From: Ditylenchus dipsaci
Lineage: Eukaryota > Nematoda > Chromadorea > Rhabditida > Anguinidae
Length of the DNA stretch: 64,000 bases
Reading direction: 5' to 3'
Assembly (NCBI GenBank): GCA_004194705.1
Contig: SADC01001283.1
Location: 186,001-250,000 of the forward strand
Position numbers and translations under genes: made by a program. Shown here piece by piece: positions 44,601 to 52,859 of the stretch. Position 1 is the first letter of the stretch; every line of letters starts with the position of its first letter. Under the pieces are notes generated by a model. That model did not search any database, was not told the origin of the DNA, and worked only from the letters and a program-made list of their open reading frames with translations.

Positions 44601-47600
44601 ATAGAACGACAGTCTCTAATAAAGCGACACCCCAGAGGGTGATTGGAAAATAAACCGACAGTCTCTAATAGAGCGACACCCCAAAAGCCGATTTTTTCCA
44701 GTGCTTTATGGTTTTTATCAAAATTTTGCGAAAAAGGGTGTTTTGAAATTTTATTTTCAAACTTAGGCCATAGAATTCTTATGGTCATTATCAATTTTCT
44801 CTTGTACTCCATTCACAGACGCACAAAAATCAAGTTAAAAAACCTTTTATTTTAGTAAAAATGGCCGATGCAGATCTTATTTACCTCTCAGACGTCGAAG
44901 ATGAAACCGAAGCAGGCAATCCAAGAAACAGGAAGTCGTACTCAAATGAATTCAAGTTGAAGGTCGTCAAGCATGCAGAAACCATTTCCAATAACAATGC
45001 TGCTAAGAAGTTTGGCATAACCAGGAGCACAGTCATCGATTGGCGCAAAACGAAGGATCAGCTCAAGTTGCAAAGGTATTTATTGTATCATATTTCGTAA
45101 TTTATTGGGAGTTATAGTGAATCGTCTCCGGTTGGAAAAGCAAAGAAAAGACTGGCTGGTGGTGGAAGAAAGCTAACGTTCGTGGATCTAGACAATCAGT
45201 TGGCTCAATGGTCCGTCAGCACCGACTTCAGAAGCATCGGATTTCGCGGCGCATTATGCAGCAACAGGGCGAGCGTATGTTCAATGCAGAATTGGATGAG
45301 GGGCAGTTCAAAGTTTGTCATTAACGTTTTTTTGTGTCTACTATTTCACATTTAGGCAAGCATCGGTTGGCTGGACAAATTCCTGAAACGTCACAACTTC
45401 CGTCTTCGAGTTCCGACGACTGTATGTCAGAAAGCGCCTCAACAGTATGCTCAAAAGTTGGTTGATTTTATCATGTACGTGTCGGAACAGCGCCGGAAGA
45501 ACAAGTAATATCGTTCATATATGTGAACTGGTACCAATGATTTTTTTTCAGTTATCAAAGCATATTTGCGTGTGATGAAACAGCAGTCTGGTTAGATCCA
45601 GCAGGTGGAAAATGCATCGATGAGCTAGGAGCAAAGGAGGTTGTTATAATTCACAGGATCTTGTTGTATAAAATGGTTACAGGTCTCTGTGCTAACAACC
45701 GGCCATGATAAGATGCGTGTAACAGTGATGCTGACCGCCGATTCAAATGGAAGAAAGCTCAAACCGTATGTATTGCTGCCGAGGAAAAGACCGGATGTCA
45801 AGATTATTGAGAAGTACAAAAACAAGTTGAATCTTTCGTGGGCAGGCCGAACTTGGATGGATGACTCTCTGACGGGAGATTATCTGCAGCAAACTTTTGG
45901 GCGATCACTCTTTGGGAAGCGGCTTCTTGTTTGGGACGCATTCCGATGCCACATTAGTGAAGCTACAAAACAACAATTAAGAAAACAGGACATTCATGTG
46001 GCCGTCGTTCCAGGAGGATGTACGAAGTATATTCAAGTAAGTTTTGCTGATTCCTATCAAGGTTTGTATTGCTTTTCTTAGGCTCCAGACGTTGTGTGGA
46101 ACAGTCCTTTTAAAGCCAAGCTCCAAGAACTCTACAACCTTTGGATTATGAATGAAGACAGAATGGAGTGGACAAAGAATGGAAACCGTCGACCAGCTTC
46201 AATGGATGTCTACTTGGGTTGGATTTGCACTGCATGGACTCACTGTCAAATGAAATGATTGCTAAGTCTTTCAAAGGTACGCTTTATTTTCTGTTTGGAG
46301 CTATTACTGATTTTAGATTGTGGAATTACTGTGTGCCACGACGGGAGCGAAGACGACAAAATTCACTGCTTTAAAGCACACGGACAAGTGCCAGAGGGAC
46401 TACTGATGTTGCAGGATGCTCGTGCCTGGCTGGACGTCGAACGAAATCAATTCGAAGAAGCTGATCCAGAGCAGGACGAAGAAAATGGCTACCTGAGCGA
46501 CGGATCTTTGAATTTTGATGATTGCGTTATTGATTGTTAACTGAATCCAGCATTGTCACGTAAACACAGCATTTCAATAAATCTAGCATTTCACAACGAA
46601 TAGGCTTTTAATTCGCTTAAAAAGACTACTAATTAAAAAATTTGTTAATAAAAATTACTTCACCATAAATTTTTGATCTCAAATTACCCGAGAGATTGAA
46701 AGAATAAAGCGACAGTCTCTAATAGAGCGACAGTCTCTAATAGAGCGACACCCTAGAGGGTGATTGGAAAATAAACCGACATGTCGTTCTATTAGAAGAA
46801 ATACGGTAAATGGTTATACTAAAGATTTGAAGTGTTTCAAGGCGGAAGTCTATAAAAAGGGAATAGATATTTTAGCTCCTGGTTTAGGAATATGTTAAAT
46901 AATAATATTGGTTACGACTGAAACAAGTAGACTAAACCGACAGGACTGGAGGATGGGGAACGATTTAACTTGTCATGAACCGAAAATTTATGACCAAACA
47001 AGGGAACTCCAATCGGAAATAAAGGCAAAGGGATGATGTTTCGTCCGATTCAAGACATTTTTTTAAAATGGTTTCTGCTAAAATTGGGGAACAAAGTATC
47101 GGCTTGTGCTTAGGCACATGATAGGCTAGCGTATGTTGAACATGCTAACCGGTGCACAAAGAGTCCCACTGCAGGGTGTTTTTAAGAAATTTTATACACT
47201 TCGAAAGGCCATAACTTTTTTTCTAGGACAAATTCTGAAATTTTGTGAACGCAGATTGACTTAGCTCGCTCTAACAACTTTTTTAGTATATCATGTGAAA
47301 AACACGATGCTTGCTTTGTCCCCCCCCCTTTGCGGTTTGGGTCCTGGTCTGAGGATGGCCTCTGGATGAGCAAGGCCAAACCACAGGAGGGCAAAGCGAA
47401 AAACGTGTTTTCACATTATTTACCAAAAATTGTTCCTACGAGCTAGTCGAGCTGCGTTTACAGTATAGCGTCAAGTATAGCGTCAAGTATAGCGTCAAGT
47501 ATAGCGTCAAGTATAGCGTATAGATTATCTACCATTGAAAAAAAAAGCTGCATGTTCCTACTATTTTATTCAATCATACAGGTACTCTCTGATAGCAGTG

Positions 47601-47913
47601 GTCAATCACAATGGAACCACCGAAAGGTATTTGAGACAATTACATGTAACAATTTTAGTTCAAAGAAACAATTGTGTCTTTTTAGCGGACACTATTCCTG
47701 CTACATCAGGCACCAGCGAAAACATTGGTATAAGTGTAACGACCAGATCATCAGTAGAGGTTTGTGCAGTAATTACCATAAAAACCCGTGAAAAAATCAT
47801 ATCATCCTAGTTTTCAACTAATTCCATGTATTAATTCAGAAAAGGTAGACCAGGTGCTAAAATCCGAGGGCTACCTCCTCTTCTACTGCAAAATGTTCAT
47901 TGACTACGATTAA
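32657..47913 (+). CDS. USP22/nonstop-type ubiquitin-specific protease (SAGA deubiquitinase), 5' end missing
   Basis: Seventeen exons: 32657-32731, 32782-32814, 34188-34401, 34452-34492, 35735-35871, 36399-36443, 36499-36608, 36656-36707, 36763-36807, 41855-41884, 41940-42053, 42104-42173, 43727-43830, 44136-44263, 47582-47626, 47686-47759, 47840-47913. A zinc-finger UBP part comes first ([16 protein letters not shown], then [12 protein letters not shown]). The protease core follows with Cys box [34 protein letters not shown], a second metal site (CDNCGSYEE), the His box [10 protein letters not shown] and the Asn-Asp loop WYKCNDQII, ending [15 protein letters not shown]. This family removes ubiquitin from histone H2B in SAGA. 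One-base breaks occur near 34374 (extra T), 35766 (missing C), 36677 (extra C) and 43818 (missing A), all in short runs. The first exon(s), upstream of 32657, were not found. Several introns host other genes or transposons. Confidence 0.95.
32864..33192. mobile_element. ~330-bp ACAAGGGA-type MITE, copy 1
   Basis: 'agagagggactctgactgtgacc' at the left faces 'cacagtcagggtggtctcccttgt' at the right. The interior ('aatcccatgtgaatt', 'ggttccccacctctga', 'ccatgatatgggtatc') matches 40892-41231 throughout. Confidence 0.7.
33566..34139. mobile_element. ~570-bp foldback element in a USP intron
   Basis: CAGGGTGCGGCAAATAAGCC at the left faces the inverse of 'ggctaattggtcgcaccttg' at the right. Arms of about 270 bp include 'gcgggatttgttccgg', 'tattgttccggcaaga' and 'gagccgtgcctctcataccag'-type words. 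No coding potential. Confidence 0.7.
34600..34937. mobile_element. ~340-bp GGCGTCC-type element in a USP intron
   Basis: 'ggcgtccatagtcgctttagtcgtccaatgg' on the left, its inverse 'cattggacgtctaaagcgactatggacgcc' on the right, plus internal extra copies of 'ggcgtccaat'. Again a themed arm made of a repeated short word. Confidence 0.65.
37981..37986 (-). promoter_or_regulatory. Poly(A) signal AATAAA for the eL33 gene
   Basis: AATAAA on the minus strand, 66 bp after the eL33 TGA stop, which is a plausible 3'UTR length for a ribosomal protein gene. Confidence 0.55.
38052..38485 (-). CDS. Ribosomal protein eL33 (RPL35A), first exon not found, one in-frame TAG
   Basis: Two exons are clear: 38402-38485 and 38052-38252. 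They encode [20 protein letters not shown], then [35 protein letters not shown] and [11 protein letters not shown]. This is the eL33 fold of the 60S subunit from its first beta strand to its conserved C-terminus. The universally conserved Leu after YKRG is TAG (38456-38458), so translation would stop as read. The start exon (normally about eight residues before AIF) is absent: the exon begins right after a 'gctttttag' acceptor 13 nt past the likely end of the H2B-like gene. Either a first exon lies upstream across H2B, or an AUG is supplied by trans-splicing, or the copy is dead. A MITE sits in the intron. It is antisense within a USP intron. Confidence 0.9.
38297..38381. mobile_element. 85-bp TA-flanked MITE in the eL33 intron
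   Basis: TA/CAGTCAAATCTCGG at the left and the inverse-like CCGAAGGTTGACTG/TA at the right, typical of Tc1/mariner-type MITEs. Confidence 0.6.
38499..38958 (-). CDS. Divergent histone H2B with introns
   Basis: Exons 38884-38958, 38727-38807 and 38499-38679. The histone fold is plain: [40 protein letters not shown], the [20 protein letters not shown] helix and [10 protein letters not shown]. These match H2B alpha1, alpha2, alpha3 and the alphaC start. The N-tail is only 25 residues and poor in Lys ([14 protein letters not shown]), unlike canonical H2B. Two introns and this divergence suggest a replication-independent or germline variant. As read, the frame runs past KYSDS for about 25 unrelated residues. 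Skipping one base gives KYSDS then TGA, the normal H2B length. It lies antisense in the intron of a protease whose family acts on ubiquitinated H2B, probably by chance. The start is the first ATG before the fold. Confidence 0.85.
39583..39721. mobile_element. 139-bp hAT-type MITE, nearly perfect palindrome
   Basis: TAGGGTTGCTGAAAAAGATA at the left is exactly inverted at the right. The interior repeats 'atgtccggacatttatggac'. Flanks are GCTGTGAC on both sides (8-bp duplication). TAGGGTTGC ends and 8 bp are typical of hAT MITEs. The short loop and perfect arms indicate recent insertion. Confidence 0.85.
39995..40445. mobile_element. ~450-bp inverted-repeat element
   Basis: Arms include 'atacaattgaaactta.ttaaacgaa', 'cgacacctcttttacacc', 'ttttgccagttctgtttt' and 'gcaaggattccgatttt', each found inverted at the other side ('gcaaaaacagaactggc', 'gaatccttgcgata'). 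A single end also occurs at about 22240. It lies in the USP intron. Confidence 0.65.
40892..41231. mobile_element. ~340-bp ACAAGGGA-type MITE, copy 2
   Basis: 'acaagggagggaccctgactgtgacctgggg' at the left, inverse 'ccccaagtcccagtcaggatcctttcctt' at the right. Interior shared with 32864-33192. Confidence 0.7.
41588..41657 (-). tRNA. tRNA-Gly(TCC)
   Basis: The acceptor stem GCGTCAT/ATGACGC pairs over all 7 bp. The A box tggtgtagtggtaa and B box gggttcgattcg are well placed. The anticodon loop cttccaa gives TCC. The anticodon stem has one mismatch and a G-T pair, and the T stem one mismatch, so it may be mildly degenerate or carry a sequence error. It has no intron and lies antisense in the USP intron. 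Confidence 0.75.
42221..43382. mobile_element. 1.16-kb Foldback element with GCTGCAAAAAGAC-type arms, 9-bp duplication
   Basis: Begins GGGCAAAGCTTTTCCTTGCTG and ends with the exact inverse. Flanks are GTAAACACC at 42212-42220 and 43383-43391, an exact 9-bp duplication. Each arm's outer ~250 bp is about a dozen variants of 'gctgcaaaaagactttttt'. Next comes a ~75-bp inner inverse block ('gaagaaggcatgtgaagc', 'tatgtataataat'). The 0.5-kb centre is unique. This is classic Foldback structure, with the 9-bp duplication also seen for Mutator elements. It lies in the USP intron between exons 42104-42173 and 43727-43830. Confidence 0.85.
44579..46806 (+). mobile_element. Tigger/pogo-type DNA transposon
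   Basis: TIR of about 26 bp, CCGTATTTCTTCTAATAGAACG and its exact inverse, with TA on both sides. Subterminal motifs 'gtctctaatagagcgacaccc' occur several times near both ends and in the SAME orientation, together with 'gagggtgattggaaaataaaccgaca' once at each end. They are therefore direct, not inverted, and may be transposase-binding sites. It encodes a full DDE transposase (44861-46540). It sits in the USP intron between 44263 and 47582. Confidence 0.92.
44861..46540 (+). CDS. Tigger-type transposase (HTH_psq/CENPB-like + DDE)
   Basis: Seven exons: 44861-45075, 45118-45312, 45356-45504, 45552-45639, 45683-46036, 46082-46276, 46317-46540. N-terminal pipsqueak/CENP-B helix-turn-helix ([16 protein letters not shown], then [18 protein letters not shown]). 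Then a second CENP-B-like DNA-binding domain ([16 protein letters not shown]). Then the DDE core: first Asp in FACDETAVW, second in [11 protein letters not shown], third in [11 protein letters not shown]. An acidic tail ends at NFDDCVIDC. Two frame breaks, each a lost G (TGG for TGGG near 45212 and near 46235), separate otherwise continuous homology. With those read as errors the enzyme is complete, with all three catalytic residues. Introns are 40-100 bp, shorter than in the host genes. Confidence 0.92.
47461..47521 (+). repeat. 12-bp tandem repeat agtatagcgtca
   Basis: Five near-perfect copies, ending 60 bp before the last-but-two USP exon. Confidence 0.9.
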
Positions 47914-49526
47914 ATTGATCTGTTTTCTACATACCCTTCTACTCTCCATTACTTCTACTTCCATTCTGATGCGGGAACTGGTCATTGATCTTTAAAAAGC
48001 TTTTATATATACGGTGTTACACTCTTGCACAAATACGACTTTTTTCTTTAAAATAAATTTTTTGAAATAGAAGCTGCATAGAGAGAGAAAGGTTTATGGG
48101 AAAATGATAAAAATAGGTGAATGACTGTATTTTTAACTGTCTTACCATGTTTTTCGACATGGGCCGTAACAAAAGAGCCCACGGCGACAAGAGCCTCTAA
48201 ATTTCCCTTTTCAACTATAAAAGTACCGAATTTTGTACAACGCATATTAAACACATTCAAGAGAAAAAAGCTAAAAACAAAAGGCACAACAGTTGCTAAC
48301 AAAAAATAATAAAAAATTCAAAAGATGAAAAATCGGAGGCTGGCCACGATCCTAATACCATATAACCTCTATCGATCCCCACCCTTGACTTTGAAGACCT
48401 ATATCTCGGTCTATCAATAAAGTTTTTGAAAAACGACTCAATTGTTTCTTTGAACTAAAATTTTTACATGTAATTGTCATAAATACCTCGATGACATTTC
48501 ATTTCAAAGCTCGTAATCTGCGCTTTCTTTTACGATGTTTACCATGGAATAAAGAATTAAAATTGAAGAGATCTGCCGCTTTGAAGTTGCATAGGAAAAA
48601 ATCTTGACTTAGCTGGTTCTTAGAGGCAGCTGACCCGCAAATAGTGACTTTTTAACGTTTTATTCACTGCCGTTTTCAGCGGGAAATTTTGCAACAGGAG
48701 TGCCTATTACTACTTACAACCATCGTAGTGTTAAACGACATATACTTTATTAATAGCTCATTTGGTATGGCACCAAAGAAAAAAATTTAAAAAAAGTTAT
48801 GGTTATTTCCGTGTATAACGTCTGGTTCAGAATCTGCAAACAGCCTTCTCATTGTGTATGCGCCTTTATATAGCTCTGCTGGTGTCTCAAACCCAAATTT
48901 AGAATTTTTCTAAAACAATAAATATTCTTTTCCCTCACAAACACAATTTTTCATCTGCTCCACTAAAGACTGTTTATTTAAACAGCAAGAAAGCAAGAAG
49001 CAAAAGAGAGAGAAAATACTGATGCTGACGTTACCAATCGATGAAATAGTCGATAACTAGTGATAAAAAAGAAGACGACAAAACAAATTGGGTGTGGAAA
49101 TAAAGAGAGACTACTTTTCATCAACATCTTTTTTTTTTCAATTGGGTGGGATCCACCACAAATTAGGGAATATGCATTCAGTAAAGAACGGAATTTTCGA
49201 TGATGCTATTTAGATCTATCGAGCACTTGTTTGTTTGCAATTAATTGAGTCAGCAGAGAAATTTTGTGACGACATTAATTGCAATCGCATTTTTTGTCTT
49301 AATACTCCTCCGCTTGACTTGAAAAAAGAACTCTAGTACTTGGGAACAGTATTATCGGTTGAATTGGAAACAAACGATTTGAAAATAGTTCAATATTGGG
49401 GTACTAATTTAAAAGGCATGCCCTTCGCCCATGGGAATGTTTTAAAGGCGGATACCAGTGAAATTGAAACCAGAATTAATTTGACGGAATTTGGTAGAAG
49501 TCGAGGAAAAATACTATATTTCCAAT
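47914..49526. other. USP 3' flank and non-coding block
   Basis: Candidate AATAAA at 48052-48057 for USP. Positions 48780-48860 carry the dispersed 'gttatggttatttccgtgtataacgtctggtt' repeat (also 9.1 and 29.7 kb). No gene is seen. Confidence 0.5.
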
Positions 49527-50480
49527 AGGAATTGAACCGACGACCAACTGTCACAGGTAGTGGTCGGAATTTTCGAATTTTGTCTTACTCGTAGTCTTAC
49601 CTCGTATTTCATTTTTTCGCTCTCGTATTTTAGTATTTGTTTTCGTAGTACAAGCTAAAAAAGAGTCATAGTCGTACTTGTATTTTTTATTCGTATTTTT
49701 GTTGTACTTGCTTTTTCACTCGTACTTCTGTCGTACAATCATTTTCAAAATGTTTTTGCTGGGTTTTCTTTATGTCTTTCATGAAAATTTGGTTTAAATA
49801 ATGGTTTTTGGCAGATAAAGACATATCTCCTAGTATGAAATTTTGCTCGGTCTAAAAAAGAAAATTTCAAGATACAATCCTTTTGGGAAAGTTTTGAATT
49901 ATTGAAAAAAAATACAAAGAAGTGGTTACAAAACTTTTATTTTACAGTCTTGTACTGCCGGATAGTTTTGACCGGTTGCTCTAGTACGCGTAGTTATATG
50001 GGCGAGCTTTCACGTCCTTGTTTGTGGCCATCTCCGGAATTGGGGTACCAGAGTAGGTTGTATCTTAAAAACAAAATACGAAAACCCCATCGTGTTCCGC
50101 GTATTGTAAATAGGATGTATATAATGTAAATAGGATGTATATATAAATTTTATCGATCACCATAGGTTCACTTCTACAGAAAAGCACTCTTAATATTTAC
50201 ATTAAGACACAAAAATGGGGTGCGAACGACAATTGAGCTACGTTACGATTCGTACTTTGGTTATCATAGTTCTTACTCGTACTTTGCACTGGTACCTCGT
50301 ACTCGTACTCTTGCCCGGTATTTTTTCTGTCGTACTTCATACTTGTACTCATAGCCACTTTTTTCTCTCTCGTATTTCGCACTCGTAGTACGAGTACGAT
50401 AAAACTACGACTACTAGTACAACTTCCGAGCACTGGTCACAGGCCGCCGCTGCTTTACCACTGACAGCACACCAAGTGCG
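49527..50480 (-). ncRNA. tRNA-like sequence split by an insertion
   Basis: Joining 50444-50480 to 49527-49557 on the minus strand gives an A-box-like 'tcagtggtaaagc' and a B-box-like 'cggttcaattcc' at tRNA spacing. It is a tRNA pseudogene or SINE head, and the target of the element at 49558-50435. Confidence 0.45.
49558..50435. mobile_element. 878-bp hAT-like element with TCGTACTCGTA-type arms
   Basis: Ends TAGTGGTCGGAA and TTCCGAGCACTG (inverse CAGTGCTCGGAA), flanked by GTCACAGG on both sides (8-bp duplication). Both arms are low-complexity variants of 'tcgtactcgtatt', inverse to each other. CAGTG-like ends plus 8 bp fit hAT. The short open frame at 49902-50129 has no motif. Confidence 0.8.
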
Positions 50481-50504
50481 TGGAGTATACCAAGTGGGCG
50501 CTGT

Positions 50505-51247
50505 GTGATTAGTGGCCCCTTTTTATCCCCTTCTCTCTCTGTACAGCCCTTATTCTTTTTGAAAATTCAAAATGCGCCAATTTAAATTTTAAAATTTTGA
50601 TAGAAAAATCATGAAACAAAAGTTTTTTTAGGATACTATCCAAATAACTTAGGCACTATCCAGGTGGTTTGTATACAATTCAGCGCTTGAGTTTACAATC
50701 CCCCACGGAGAGTGGTCAGATGGAAGAGATAACCTCATATTCGTGTTTCTCAACCCCTATTTGATGAGAAAACCGGCTGTTTTTTTGATTTCTGTCTAAG
50801 GTAAGTGAGTGCGCGCATCTCTAACTCTCAAGCCCCCTCTCAGCAGGGGGCTTGAGAGTTAGAGATGTGCGCACTCACTTACCTTAGACATGATTCGAGA
50901 AGTACTCTTGATCAAAAAATGCATATAGAGTCTCTTTTTGCCACGGCCAGTTGAAAAACATGGCGAGGCAATCGAAGAATACAAACATTTGAATTTCTGA
51001 CGTTCTGCCATAGAAGTAGCCCGCTTTTATTCCCTTCTCCTCCCAATACAGCCCTTATTCCTTTTAATATTTGAAAGACGCCAATTTAAAATTTTCAAAT
51101 TTTGACTAAAAACCATGACCCCCCCCCCCTGTGGTTCGAATTTTTTTCTCAGAATCAAAAAAAAACGCCTGCTTTCTCATGAAATCGGGTCGAGAAACAC
51201 GAATATGAGGTTATCTCCGTGGTGGGGGATTGTAAACTGCAACTCAA
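50505..51247. mobile_element. Second copy of the 24.9-kb inverted-repeat family
   Basis: Shares 'ccttctctctctgtacagccc', 'attcaaaatgcgccaatttaaat', 'cctcatattcgtgtttct' and 'gaaaaccggctg' with 24915-25965. Here the two homologous blocks (50510-50780 and 51025-51247) are in direct orientation around a family A hairpin at 50795-50960. Confidence 0.6.
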
Positions 51248-52859
51248 TTCAGACGGTTTGGGTAGTATAAGGTGGATACTACCCTTAAACAGTCATTTAC
51301 CTTGATATCTCATGGCTAAATTAGAATTTTGCAAAAAAAGTAAAAAAAACGACTTTTCTGTTTAAGACAATAACATAAAAACAATAAAAAAAATATGCAA
51401 AAAAGTTACCCAAGTGCACAATGTAAATAATGGTCCCAAAATCATCAATTCTGCTGCCAGATCAAATCTCAAGAGTGACATGGACGATTTTTTTCATTAG
51501 AACTGTTTTGTAATAACATTATTTTGACAAAAATTTATCATCATCAAAAAATAAAAAGTTAATAATATTTATCCGCGGTAATAAATAGTACAAAAATAAT
51601 AATGACAATAAAAATGGCAAAAAGAGATGCATCTCTTCATATTTCTCAGTCAGAGTATTTTTTGGTTGTTTTATTAACAGCACAGACATAACCGACATAT
51701 ATGTAAAAGATAAGGTAGAAATACAGTCAGCGAAGAAGAAAAAAGTTGAAAGAGTTCTAAAACTTAATATAAGCACATTTAAATGATTGTTGCCTCGAGC
51801 GGAATTTTGTAGGCGAGTCTTTCATGTTTTAGTTATACAAGCAAATCGACCATGTTGAGCACGAATTCGGTGCCAAATCAAAGGTATATTAAAAAAAATG
51901 CAAATTTTGATAAAATCTGAAGAATGGATTTTGTGTGCTCACCATGTTTCGAACGAGATTTTGGAAATCTATACACCCCTTTTCAAACTTATTTTATACT
52001 ATTTTGTAGCTTGGGAAATGAGCTATCTCCTGGTATATTTTGTCATGGTTTCGGCTTAGAATAATTCAGTACTGGGCGAATTTCGACGAAAAACCCTGGA
52101 AGATGAAATTGGTTCTTTTTCCTTAAAATGCTCATCATCCTAATAAAAACAATAAACACAGCAGATTTTAATACACCATTAGAAAGCTTAATTCCTTGGA
52201 TTTCTAATGGTATATAATGAGTTACAAGGTGACCAAGAAATGAGAAAAAAGACCTCCTGCGAAGGAAAATATGCTAGACACCCAAGGATTCAGGACCTCC
52301 CCGAGTTGCCAACTTCCGTGGTCCATATCTCGAAAATGGACTATGTACGCGCCATCGTGTTCAGTGTATGATAAATTGGGTATATAGTGGAAAAACTCAA
52401 TGCCCAAATTTCCGACATTGCGTGCACCTTGGGGTTGAGTCCAGTCTCTCAAAATGTGACTTTAAACTCTCAGTCTGAGAGCACAACTTATGTTTTCTAT
52501 ATGCGTATGTTCTTACCAAAAATTACAAGTCGAAAATATTTCTACTTAGCTAGTTTCTTTGCCGAACAAAAAATAAGTAGTTTTTAATGAAAAATAATAA
52601 ACGAAAACACATTTATGCAATATTTTATTACAAAAGCACACAAAACAAATCATAGAACAGTTGGGATTTTTTTTCTGAAAATTTTTACTATTTACTTAAA
52701 ATATTTAAAAAAAGTAAAATTCTTTTTCCTGTTGCTTTTGGTATATTCATTTAAAAAATTTTAACCAAAAAGTGTCCCAAACGTTTCCACACAAAAATGC
52801 CCTGAAAAAACGCGGAAACGAAAATAGTGGCAATAGTATAATTAAAACACAAAATGACT
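51248..52859. other. Non-coding block 3' of the DUSP gene
   Basis: Contains an end of the 12.8-kb inverted-repeat family at about 52305-52375. AATAAA on the minus strand at 52624-52629 is a possible DUSP poly(A) signal. No gene is seen. Confidence 0.45.

Noticed and set aside
4460..50960. Family A hairpins as spliced-leader RNA genes, because of the aggtaagt word
   Set aside because: No conserved leader exon, Sm-site or snRNA-type promoter is visible, and the copies end in inverted repeats like a MITE.
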